DNA from: Meloidogyne chitwoodi
Lineage: Eukaryota; Nematoda; Chromadorea; Rhabditida; Meloidogynidae
NCBI GenBank assembly: GCA_015183035.1
Contig: JACZZP010000010.1
Coordinates: forward strand, 496,001 to 560,000
Length of the DNA stretch: 64,000 bases
Direction of reading: 5' to 3'
The notes beneath the pieces were generated by a model. It saw only the letters and a program-made list of their open reading frames with translations, had not been told where the DNA came from and searched no databases. Below, one piece after another: positions 24,813 to 34,931 of this stretch. Position 1 is the first letter of the stretch. The number at the start of each line of letters is the position of its first letter. The translations under genes and the position numbers were made by a program.

Positions 24813-27286
24813 TTAAATTTTCCTTTTCCTTTTTCTTTCTTTTCTCTCATTTATTCTTTGTTCTGCCTCTTTTAATTGTTCACTTTTTTGTAAGAAAAAA
24901 TACAATTCCTTTAAATTAAAAATTCTTTTAAATTTTAATTTAAAAAAAACCTCAAAAATTGTCGAAAATTGTTTAGAATCAATACCCAATTGAATCAAAG
25001 GTTCTGGATTATTTTTTAAAATAACAACATCTTTAGGAGTGTTATAAAGAGTTAAAAGTCTTTCAAAAATTTGTTTCTGATTTTCTGATTTATTAAAAAT
25101 TATAGATGATTCGCGTTGTCGCATACACAAAAGTTTTGGTTTTCTAAAAGAAAATTGAAGAAAAGATTTTTTTAATTTTATAATTTTAAATTTCTCACCT
25201 AATTGAACTTTTTCTTTTTTTTCCTCCTCTATTTGGAATATTTTTTAAATTTTTAGTATTTTCTTTTGTTTTCTCTTTTAAAGCATAGGCACAACATAAT
25301 GAAGAAGAACATTTATTTAATTTATTACAAATAAAACCAAAAAGTTTTGAAATTAACTTTAAAAAATATATAAAAAAATTAAAAAAAAATTAATATTTTT
25401 TTTTATTTAAAAAAAAAGTTTTTATTTTAATAAATCTCCCCTTTGATAATTAAATAAAAATTAATCAAATAAATTAGTATTTTTTTAATTTTTATTTGAT
25501 TGATATTTTCAATGTAATATTAACTGTTTTCTTTTTTTAATTAATTTTTTTCTCTCTTATTTAAATTAATTTAAATAATTTTTAAATTTTATTTAATTAC
25601 TTTAGAGTAAATAAATAATTTAAAAAATTATTTATTTTTATTCTAGAGAAGAAAAATTAATTAAAAATTTCAAGTCTAATTAATTTAATCTTTTTTAAAT
25701 TAAAATCAAACATTTTTAAAGTAATTTTAGGCGTTAAACGCCCAAAAAGTGTTTAAATTTGTGTTTTAATCAATTTAAACAATTTTAATTTTAAAAGAAA
25801 ATTAAAATTAAATTGCCAGGAGCATTTTTTCGCAAAAATTTTTTTTATAAAATATTTTCAATTTTATTTTTTACCTTTCTAAATTATAATTTAAATTGAC
25901 ACATTTAATTTGTAAAAAAATGCAACTTTTTTATAAAAAATAAATTATATTTTTTATTTATTATTTTCTTCAGAAAAGTAAATTAATTTATAGGAGAACT
26001 AAATCATTAAAATTTAAATTTTTATGGCTTTTTCTTTTTTTAATTTTAGTGAATTTTTGTCTTTAAAAAAGAGAAAATCCTTCCTTCAATTTAAAGGAAT
26101 TTAAATAAAAATTCTTTAGAAAAAAAAAAGAAGAAAAAAGTTATCTAATTTTAAATAAAGTTTGTGAGACTCTAATATCCAAAAGAAAGTTAAATAAAGT
26201 TTATATATTTTCTAATTTATCCAAAAAATCTCTGTGAATGTTTTACTCCCCGAGGAATAAAATGAACATTTCTGAGTAACGAAAAATTGAAATTTTCACT
26301 TTTAAAAGAAATTTTTAAAAATTAAAAAAAAAGGTTAAATTAGAGAAAGGTTATTTTGATTTATTAAAGAATATTAAATTTTTTTAAAATTTTTAAAAAA
26401 TTTAAAAAAAACCTGCATAGAATTTTTATTATTTTTATTTTCTTCTTTGCTTTGAATAAAACAATTTTCTTTAAATTTAACACTATATTGAAGTGATTTT
26501 TTTGAATATTGTCTTTCTATTTTTGTTTTTTTATTAAAAGAATTTGTTAAAGAATTATTAATATTTATATTTTCTGTTGAGGAGAAGGAAATTGAAGCAG
26601 AAGAAAAAGAAGAATTGTCATCATCATTTTCTTCTTTTTCAAAATATTTTTGTTTTCTTTTTATCTGAAAAAAATTTAATTAATTTATTTTTATTTTTTT
26701 TATGAAAAATTCTCTCTAGATGGAATTTTTCTATTACGTTGAAGAGGTCGTTTGGGCGCAGGAGAATTATGGCGTTGCTTTAAAAATAATAAAAAAAATT
26801 TTTTTAATTTCTAATTTTTTAATAGTTATCTCAGAATGATTTATAAAAATTTTTAATTTTTAGAATTTTTATTTGAATATTAGAGAAATTATAGGCAAAA
26901 AATCAAAATTTTTGTTAATGTTAATTTACATGTTTTTTGATTTATTAATAATTTATCAAGTCAATAAATCAAAAAATTAAAAAAATAAAATAAATTTTAT
27001 ATTAAAGAAGAAGAATAACACTTGTAAAATATTAAAAAAAATTTATTTTTTAATATTTTAATTAATTAATTTTATTTGCCTGCGCCCAACTCTTCTCCCG
27101 CGCCCAAATGACCCCAAATGTTTCTCTTACGTCGTCTATTTTTTGTTTTTCTTCTTTTGACTTTTCTTCAAATTCTTTTACCTCATCATAATTTTTATTA
27201 ATAATAATATTTTCTTGCTGATTTATATCTTTTTGAGTTATTTTTTTAATATTTTCTTTTTCATTTTTTTCTTCTTTATTTTTCAT
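24813..27286 (-). CDS. uncharacterised Lys/Glu-rich protein, five exons, 284 aa
   Basis: Exons 27286-27131, 26664-26413, 25356-25199, 25143-24951 and 24908-24813 join with consistent phases (0, 0, 2, 0) and total 285 codons. The N-terminus is a charged coil (KNKEEKNEKENIKKITQKD), then an Asn/Ser-rich disordered exon, a Cys-containing segment CSSSLCCAYALKEK, and a folded-looking region FERLLTLYNTPKDVVILKNN and PEPLIQLGIDSKQFSTIFE. The end is a very basic helix (ERKERKRKRKI) that could target the nucleus or nucleolus. No signal peptide. I do not recognise the family. The intervening introns are unusually long (up to 1 kb) and AT-rich, unlike the housekeeping genes. Confidence 0.7.
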
Positions 27287-28584
27287 AATTTGAATTTATT
27301 TTATAAAAATTAAATAAATCAATTAAATAATATTTTTTTTTAATTTAAAAAATTTTTAATTGAAGGTTGATCTCTTTTCTAAATTTAAATTGAAAATATA
27401 AAAAATTAAAAAAAATTAAAATTTAATTTTTGTCTGTGTTGACGGGGTCGTTTTGGCGCAGAGTTATAATGTTGCTTTATAAAAAGAACAAAAAAGCTGT
27501 TAAATTAATTAAATTTTGTAATAAATTAACAAAGTGTTTAAAAGTATTTTAAAGAAGCCTTAATTTATTAATTAAAATTCTTTTGATAAATTAAAAAAAA
27601 AATTAAATTAAAATTTTATAAAAGAAAAATAATTATTAATTATTAATTTTAAATAAAAATAAAATATTTATTTATTTAATTTTTTCCTTAAAAAATAAAA
27701 AATAGTTAACTAATTATTGCGAAAAGCAAAAGAAAATTTAAAAATAAGGAAAACGTGAAGCTAGAAAATTAATTAAAAATAAATTAATTAAAAAAAATAG
27801 TTTAATTTTACGAAAACATTTTTCCTTTTTATTTTTAAAAATATTTTTGTTTATTTTTATTTAACTGAATTTACTTATAAAAAATTATTTTTTGGAAGAA
27901 TTTAATATTTTTTTACAGTTTTACTATTAAAATAAATTAATAATACCACACAGATTATAATTTAAAATAAATACCTTTTAGACACTTTAAGTCATTTTAT
28001 TACTGTATAATTACTGTAATATAAATTATTAAATAATTATATATTTAATTTGTTTATTTAATTTTTAATTTAATTAATTTAATTAATTTATTTATTTATT
28101 TATTACTAATATATTTAAAGAAAATATATTATTTATTTTATTTATTTAACAAATTGATGATTAATAAAAAAATAAAAATTAACAATTAAAAACGTTTAAT
28201 TATCATTTAATAAATTAAATTTCCTCAAAAATATAAGTATATCTTTAAATTCTGAACGATGGTCTTTTTAATTATGTGACGAAATTTGTTTGAAAAAAAA
28301 AATAATTAAATAATTTATTTAATGACGTTAAATTTCCTTTAAATAAATAAGAGCAAAGGCTGTTAAAATTATCCAAAAGATCAACTAATTTAAAATCAAC
28401 ACTATATTATGGATAGCAAAATAATAAAATTAAATTAAATTAGATTAATTAATCTTAAAGGTGATTAGAGTCTTTGGCTGAGACTTCGATTTTCTTGACT
28501 TTAGAGTCTGGGCATTTTTGTGTTTTTTCTTTGGATTGTTTTTTTCAAGGAATTCTGTTCTTTAAGGAATTGTTAAGTTTAGGC

Positions 28585-28735
28585 ACACACCCCATTTATT
28601 CGCCAGAAAATAAACTAAAATATAACAAAATGAATTAAGAAACAAATATACACCCCATTTATTCGCAAAAAATATTTTACCCAAAATTGAATTGAAGATG
28701 AAAAAATATTTTCTTGCGAATAAATGGGTATGTAG
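28585..28735. repeat. hairpin element, copy 3 (compound, two left arms)
   Basis: Two left arms (ACACCCCATTTATTCGCCAG and TACACCCCATTTATTCGCAA, about 65 bp apart) and one right arm TTCTTGCGAATAAATGGGT. It looks like one copy nested in, or recombined with, another. Intergenic. Confidence 0.75.
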
Positions 28736-29832
28736 ACCAGATAAGTTTCCTAGAGATAAAATAAAAATCATCAAAATGCAAACCTCCAGGATTCTTTTAA
28801 CTAGAAATATTTAAAATTCAAAAATAACTGCTGCCACAATACTCTTTCCATTAAAAATAAATTAATTTAGTAATTTAACTCAAAATTATAAAAATAAATA
28901 ATATTAAATTTATTAAAAGAAAATAAAAAAATAAAAAAGTAAAATAAAAAAATAAATTTATTTGTACAAAAAAAATTTAATTAAAAATGACAGATTATCC
29001 CAAAAAAATTTTTAAAATATTTTCTTTATTTTGTTTTTCAATTTTTTACACTTTTTCACCTTAAAACGCTCAAAAATATTTTTTCCCTCTTTTAAAAAAT
29101 AAATAAAATTACTATACGGGCTTTTTCAATCATTCTCCAAAATTGGGTATAGACGGGGGAAATTGGGCCTATTTTAGTAAAGTTGTAGAGGTGAAAAGAA
29201 ATAAAATAAGAGGAATATTACAATTGTTTTGTTGTTGTTGTAAATTGGGTTTTCAATTCAAATTTTGTTTTTTTAAAGAGGAAAAAAAGAAAAAAGGAAA
29301 GTTTTCTGTCGAGACAAGTTACTGGAACAACCGGCCCCCCTTTACTTTTTTTTAAATTTTTTTTTGCTTTTTCTTCTCTCAAATTCAAAATCTTTTTTCT
29401 CTCTTTTTTCAACTATACTACACATTTTTGCCATTTTCGGCTACTCTTCAATTTTGTATTTTCTCGATCGGTGTTCTCCTCTTTTCTCTATTACACAGCA
29501 GGAAGTCCCCCCTTTCTTCTCTTTTTTACTTTTTTTTTTAAAAAACTTTGATTGCTCTCTTTACTTTACGTGTTCATTCCTTTTGGCGGTTGATGGCAAT
29601 ATTCTCTTCTCTTTTGGGAAAAGTAAAGAAAAGACTCGAGGTCTTCTTTTGCATGAAAAAATATATAAATATTTTTGCTACTATTCTTCACCTTTTACAA
29701 TTTTTCTTCTCTTTAGGCCAACCGAAAGTCTTTCGTTATATTTTCTCGACCGCCCATCTGTCCGCCGGCATTCCCGTCGACCTCAACAGAAAAAGTGGTT
29801 TTTACCTCTTTCGTCATAGCCCGCCCATTAAG

Positions 29833-29840
29833 TATTTAAA
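29833..29840 (+). promoter_or_regulatory. possible TATA-like box
   Basis: TATTTAAA about 93 bp before the ATG of the secreted repeat protein, a spacing like that of the TATA boxes of paralogues A and C. In such AT-rich DNA this is weak evidence. Confidence 0.3.
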
Positions 29841-29932
29841 TGGTTCAGATGAAGAGAATTACTATCAGAAGGCTTAGCATTTTTTAATATTAAAAATTTA
29901 TTACGTTACACAAATTTTGTGAAAAAAAGAAG

Positions 29933-31268
29933 ATGCGATTTGACATATTTCTGGTAATTGCCTTATCTTTGGGGGTTGCCGTTCAATCGGGAGGTAATTA
30001 ACTTTTTTTTAATAATTTTTTAATTGTTGTTTATAGTTGTGAAAAGGAATCAAAACTCTTATGGAGATGAAGCTGGAGCAGGAGGTGCTGCAGGAGCAGC
30101 CCCCGCTGCAGGAGGAGAAGCGGCGGCCCCAGCCGGAGGTGAAGCTGCAGCCCCATCTGCAGGAGGAGAGGCTCCAGCTCCCGCTGCCGCCCCAGCAGAA
30201 GCAGCGCCAGCAGCACCCGCACCAGAACAAGCAGCACCAGCTGTTGCCCAACCAGCGCCAGCAGCAGCCCCATCTCAAGCTAGTGGTTACAGAAAGAAAC
30301 GCTCTCAAAATTCGTAAGTTAATAAATAGATATATAGATTATCATATTATAACTTCGCTTTTTTAGTTACGGAGATGAGGCTGGAGCAGGAGGAGCTGCA
30401 GGAGCAGCCCCCGCTGCAGGAGGAGAAGCGGCGGCCCCATCCGGAGGTGAAGCCGCAGCCCCCGCTGCAGGAGGAGAGGCTGCAGCCCCCGCAGGTGGAG
30501 AATCAGCTCCCGCTGCTGCCCCAGCAGAAGCAGCTCCCGCAGCAGCACCGGCACCAGAACAAGCAGCTCCAGCTGTTGCCCAACCAGCACCCGCAGCAGC
30601 TCCATCTCAAGCCAGCGGATACCGCAAGAAACGCTCACAAAACTCGTAGGATTTAATAGTTTATTTAAAAGGATATATGTATATTTATTTTAACAGATAC
30701 GGAGATGAAGCTGGAGCAGGAGGTGCTGCAGGAGCAGCCCCCGCTGCAGGAGCAGCACCAGCAGAAGCAGCACCATCGGCAGGAGGTGAAGCTGCGGCCC
30801 CAGCCGGAGGAGAGGCTCCAGCCCCTGCTGCTGCCCCAGCAGAAGCAGCGCCAGCAGCAGCACCCGCACCAGAACAAGCAGCACCAGCCGTTGCCCAACC
30901 AGCGCCCGCAGCAGCCCCATCTCAAGCCAGCGGTTATAGGAAGAAACGCTCTCAGAATTCGTATGTTAATGACTAAGTTAACAGTACAATTTTGAAAATT
31001 TTTCAGATACGGAGATGAAGCTGGAGCAGGAGGAGCTGCAGGAGCAGCCCCTGCTGCAGGAGGAGAAGCAGCTGCCCCAGCCGGAGGTGAAGCCGCAGCC
31101 CCCGCTGCAGGAGGAGAGGCTGCAGCCCCCGCTACAGGTGGAGAATCAGCACCCGCTGCTGCCCCAGCAGAAGCAGCACCAGCAGTAGCACCGGCACCAG
31201 AACAAGCAGCTCCAGCGGTTGCACAGCCAGCACCCGCAGCAGCTCCATCTCAAGCTAGCGGCTATTAA
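29933..31268 (+). CDS. secreted Ala/Pro/Gly repeat proprotein with dibasic cleavage sites
   Basis: Five exons (29933-29993, 30037-30313, 30367-30645, 30697-30960, 31007-31268) give 380 aa. Exon 1 is a signal peptide (MRFDIFLVIALSLGVAVQSG). Exons 2-5 are near-identical repeats of 87-93 aa, each starting YGDEAGAGGAAGAAPAAG, rich in GGEAAAPAG and PAPEQAAPAVAQPAPAAAPS. The first three end in SGYRKKRSQNS, and the first repeat is preceded by VVKR. RKKR/VVKR are furin/Kex2-type sites, so four separate chains could be released. All inner introns are phase 2 at the same codon, which shows exon-by-exon tandem duplication. The exons are GC-rich, in strong contrast to the surroundings. Function unknown: a structural matrix or surface-coat product, or a secreted effector, are both possible. 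Confidence 0.85.
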
Positions 31269-31321
31269 ATTGATTTTTGAATTTGGAAAAATTAGCTACA
31301 AAAAGAAGACCACAACGTTTA

Positions 31322-31340
31322 AACGCCTTTTTGAGGCGTT
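31322..31340 (+). other. 3' hairpin after the repeat protein
   Basis: AACGCCT TTTTG AGGCGTT: a 7-bp perfect stem with a 5-nt loop, 54 bp after the stop codon, in the presumed 3' UTR. Confidence 0.4.
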
Positions 31341-32081
31341 CAGATTTCTAGCCATTTATTGTGAAAAAGATCACTGCCTTCCTCACTCTCATTTCTTCAC
31401 TCAAATTTTCCTTCATCATTCTCCCTCCATTTTTTAATTTCTTTTTTTTTTCTCCCTTAATTAAATTTTTTAAATTTCCCCCAGTCATTTTTATTTTATT
31501 TTTAATAATCGTCCTCGTTGCCGATTAATATAAATAAATATATGTTTTATATATTTTTTGATAAGACTCACACCAAATTGGATTGGTCTTTTTTAATAAT
31601 AAAAATTTCTTGTTTTAATTGTCAAAGTTTATTTAAAATATTATTTCCCGAGTAGTGGTCGAACCTTTAACCTTTACAATATAGGAGGAAGCACAACCGA
31701 CTACACCACTGAGTTGTTGTTTTTATTCTTTAAAACTATTAATTAACTTTAAGGTTAAATAAATAAATCCGAGACTAAACATAAAGATTTTTTAAATCTA
31801 TTTTTCTTTAAATAACAATTTTATATAATAAAAATATTAAAAACTAGTCTGCCTTTTTATTTGACTAACTGGACATACTCTTATATTATTATTTGAGCTA
31901 AAAATTACTTTTATTTTAGCCGTTCTTAATATTAGTTCTTTAAAAACGAAGTCAACTCTTTTGTGGACAAAAGTTAAAGAGATGAGAGTAAAACAAACAT
32001 TTAGGACTTTATTGTTCTTTAATCAATCATACAATTCTAAAAAATATTATTTTTTGTTTATAATTAATTGAATCTTTTAAA
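31341..32081. other. intergenic
   Basis: 3' flank of the repeat protein, a tRNA-like fragment near 31.65-31.72 kb, and the upstream flank of the Cys-rich gene. No ORF of note. Confidence 0.4.
31648..31718 (-). repeat. degenerate tRNA-derived sequence
   Basis: Minus strand reads ACTCAGTGGTGTAGTCGGTT (A-box-like) and, about 30 nt on, AAAGGTTCGACCACT (B-box-like). Arms do not fold into a full cloverleaf. Likely a SINE or pseudo-tRNA. Confidence 0.4.
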
Positions 32082-32751
32082 ATGAATTTTAATAATTTTA
32101 TTAAATTATATTTTTATTTTCCTTATATTTTGATTATTATTACAAGTAAAAAATTATTTTATTTTAAATTAGGGATCAAATTACAGTTGACTCTCGTTAT
32201 AAGGACATCCACTGGCCGTTCGCTTGTAGTCTCTTTATATAACGGGAATTAATTATAAAATAAATTGAATTTTAATTTTTTAATTAAATTAATTAATTAA
32301 ATCTAGGTAGTACTATTGAAGCAGAAAATTCATTAAATATGCCTTTAAATGACAAACTAAGTGAAACAAAATCAATAAATTTAAATAATAAAAATAATGA
32401 AGCAGAAATTTCAATTGGACCATGTGTTAATAATTTATGTCCAAAAGGCTTTGAATGCATCGAAAATACTTGTTTTAAATGTAAAAATATAATAATTCAA
32501 TTAAATATTTAAAATTAATTGGGAATTTTTTAATTTTTTTGTTAAATTATTTTCAGAGGGAGGGAAGGTTTTTTAGCAAATTTTTCCATTAAAAATAACT
32601 AAAAAAATATTTAATTTTAATATTATCTTATTTTTTAGCAGCAGAAAAACCAAAATCAGAAGATCGTATTTTATCAATTGGACCCTGTGTAAATGAAAAA
32701 TGCCCTGACGGATTTAATTGTTATAAAAATGAATGTTATAATAATAATTAA
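32082..32751 (+). CDS. secreted two-repeat cysteine-rich protein, 116 aa
   Basis: Exons 32082-32145, 32307-32480 and 32639-32751 join in phase 1 throughout. Exon 1 is a signal peptide (MNFNNFIKLYFYFPYILIII). Exons 2 and 3 each end in one copy of a four-cysteine module, IGPCVNNLCPKGFECIENTC and IGPCVNEKCPDGFNCYKNEC (C-x3-C-x5-C-x4-C), so each exon carries one duplicated module. The remainder is Asn/Glu/Lys-rich. The module resembles small nematode extracellular Cys repeats, but I cannot name the family. Likely secreted; a role in the host interface or cuticle is only inference. Confidence 0.75.
32180..32255. repeat. short inverted-repeat sequence in intron, pogo/Tigger-like end
   Basis: Begins CAGTTGACTCTCGTTATAAG and ends TTTATATAACGGGA, with weak inverted similarity (tcccgttatataaag vs tctcgttataagg). 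The CAGTTGAC start resembles pogo/Tigger termini; too degenerate to be sure. Confidence 0.35.
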
Positions 32752-33009
32752 AAAATAATATTATTTTTTTTTTAAATTTTATTGTAAAAATTGGTTTTAA
32801 AAAATTATTTTTTAAATAAATTTTGAGGGCAACTTTTCGAAAAATTACTAATTATTGGGATAAAATGTCTACTTATTTTCTAAAAAAATCTAAGACTCTA
32901 ATTGCCATTTATTTTTCTTTTTTATTTTATTTACAATTTAAATAATTATAAAATACAAATATTGTACAGATGATTATTTTAAAAAATTAAATTAATTTTT
33001 TAAAATTAT

Positions 33010-34321
33010 TTATGTCTTTCCAACATTTTTTTCAAGTGGAAGCCAATCAGTAACTGCCTCAAATGGGTCTACGTCATATTCATCATTTTGAGATTCCATA
33101 ATTAATTTTAAAGGTTTTTTAAGTCCTTTGAATTGTTTTCGTTCTTTATCTCTTAAAAATATATTTTTAAATATTTTTTATAAAAATTTTTTTTAAAAGA
33201 GAACTTTAAAATATCTGCATTCCAACGTAAAATTCCCTTTGCAGCTTCAAATGGGTCTGTATTCGTTACTTTTCTTCTTTCCAATTCTTCATTGCTTGTT
33301 GCTTTGAGTCTCTGTTTAAATTTCTATTAAAAAAATTTTGGCATTTTGTCTTTTATTGTTTTTGACCATTATGAGAATTTACCATTATGAACTTATTTTT
33401 TCTTTTTTTTGGTTTACCCTATAAATAAATACTACATAATTTTGTATTTTTAAATAAAAATATTCGAAATGTTTTTTTTAATTTTTAAAATATTTAAGAG
33501 AATTTGAGAACAACCCTCAGGCAAAAAAAGTTTGTATACTTAAGGGTTTCTCTTCTTACAGGAAATGCAAAAAACGACAAAAAAGTGTTACCTAAAAAAT
33601 GTTCCACCTTTGTTATTACAATGTAAAATATTTTTTATATAATTTACGTGCACAATTTGTAAAAACCAGTTATTAATATCTCTTTTCTTTTTTTTTTTAC
33701 ATCCTTACAACAAATTTAAAAATTTTAATTTTGAGAAAATGATAAAAAAAAAGTAAAAGATGGGAAAAAGGGAATCTTTTTAAAATAAAAATAAAATAAT
33801 AATAATTATTTTTTTAAATAATTCTTGGAATATTTAAAAAAAATTTAAAGTTATGGAAACCTTAAAAGGAGAGATATAGAAAAGAAGCCAGGCCCAGAGA
33901 CGTGAAACTCTATTTTTAATAAATCTAAGAGGGTTTTGTTTTTTCAGCCTTAAAAACTAAAAAATATCAGACTGATTATTTTAAATTTGTTCTATCAACA
34001 CAAATATAAATTAAAAAATTGATTGAAGATTAGGTGATTTTCTGGTAGATTTTTTAATTAAATTATATTCAAGATAAAAGACTTGTTTATTTTGTAAAAA
34101 TACTTACTTCCGGTAAAAATAATTTTGCTGGCCATTGTTCACCTGTTCGCAAAAATTCCAAACTGGATGCTCGTTTGGGTATATCAGCTAATAAATTTAA
34201 AAAAATTTAAAATTTTTTAAATTATTTAATAATAACCTGAACGTGCATTTGCTAGTACCAAAAACCAATAAAAAATTGAAAAATTTAAAATAATAAAATT
34301 TTTATTTTTAAATTCTCCCAT
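33010..34321 (-). CDS. uncharacterised secreted protein with repeated DPFEA motif
   Basis: Five exons. The first encodes a signal peptide (IILNFSIFYWFLVLANARS after MGEFKNKN). The second gives ADIPKRASSLEFLRTGEQWP, the third is a very basic mini-exon GKPKKRKNKFIM, then KQRLKATSNEELERRKVTNT and TDPFEAAKGILRW, and the last exon ends VDPFEAVTDWLPLEKNVGKT. The motif DPFEA followed by a Trp 5-6 residues on occurs twice, suggesting a duplicated short unit. There are no cysteines in the mature part. Phases agree (0, 0, 2) with a long intron holding most of the spacing. No family recognised. Confidence 0.7.
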
Positions 34322-34931
34322 ATTTTATTTGAACAAAAAATTATAATTAAAAATAAAATTCTTTTTTATTTACTAATTTATACATAAATGTAATGGCCAA
34401 GGAAAAATGTTATTAAAAAATAAAAACTCCATTCTCTTTTTAAATAAAATGAAGCCAAAAAAGGTTCCAGCATTTAATTTTTAAAAATAGGGAAAAAAGC
34501 GAGAGGACGCGGAACAAAAAAAACAACAATTTTTACCTTTAAAAGATGCTTACAATTAATGACAGACAGTCATAGTTTAAATTATAAGAAAAAAATAATT
34601 AAAAATTACAAACAAAAAACAAAATTTATTTTTTTTTTAATTTTAAAGATAATTATTTTTGATGAAATAGACTTAACAAAAATATTTTAGTATTAGATTT
34701 ATTTACAAGAACAAGGATATTTTAATGTTTCTAATTCTCTTTTAAATGTCAGCTTTTTATTTAAACCATTTTTTCATGGCTTAAATTTACTCAATAAAAA
34801 GTACATATTTTAGTCCAAAAAATTAAATATAAAATGATATTCATCACAAATTAAAAACAAAATTATTATATTCAAAAAAAATTTTTTTGAATTTAAATAT
34901 AAAAAAATATAAAGGTTTATTAATTTTCAAG
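34322..34931. other. intergenic between atg-3 and the DPFEA gene
   Basis: About 600 AT-rich bp holding the 3' flank of atg-3 and the promoter of the secreted gene downstream. Nothing else is seen. Confidence 0.4.

Larger units (their letters stand above)
27287..29932. other. AT-rich non-coding stretch upstream of the secreted repeat gene
   Basis: Holds a GC-rich motif copy (27442), a compound hairpin element near 28.6 kb and a T-rich region. The long plus-strand frame at 29364-29819 is Phe/Leu/Ser low complexity and looks like chance. No gene is supported. Confidence 0.45.

Noticed and set aside
26740..26790. Cassette exon PAPKRPLQRNRKIPSR of the five-exon gene
   Set aside because: It has an acceptor, but no donor keeps the frame to the next exon; skipping it gives a clean phase-0 join.
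29364..29819. Long plus-strand ORF of 151 codons
   Set aside because: Phe/Leu/Ser low complexity from T-rich DNA, no splice context, no homology recognised.
30009..30925. Minus-strand ORFs opposite the repeat exons
   Set aside because: Antisense shadows of GC-rich repeats (Cys/Trp/Gly or Leu runs); the plus strand has signal peptide and consistent splicing.
31322..31340. Histone-type 3' stem-loop
   Set aside because: Stem of 7 and loop of 5 do not match the histone consensus, and the gene is not a histone.
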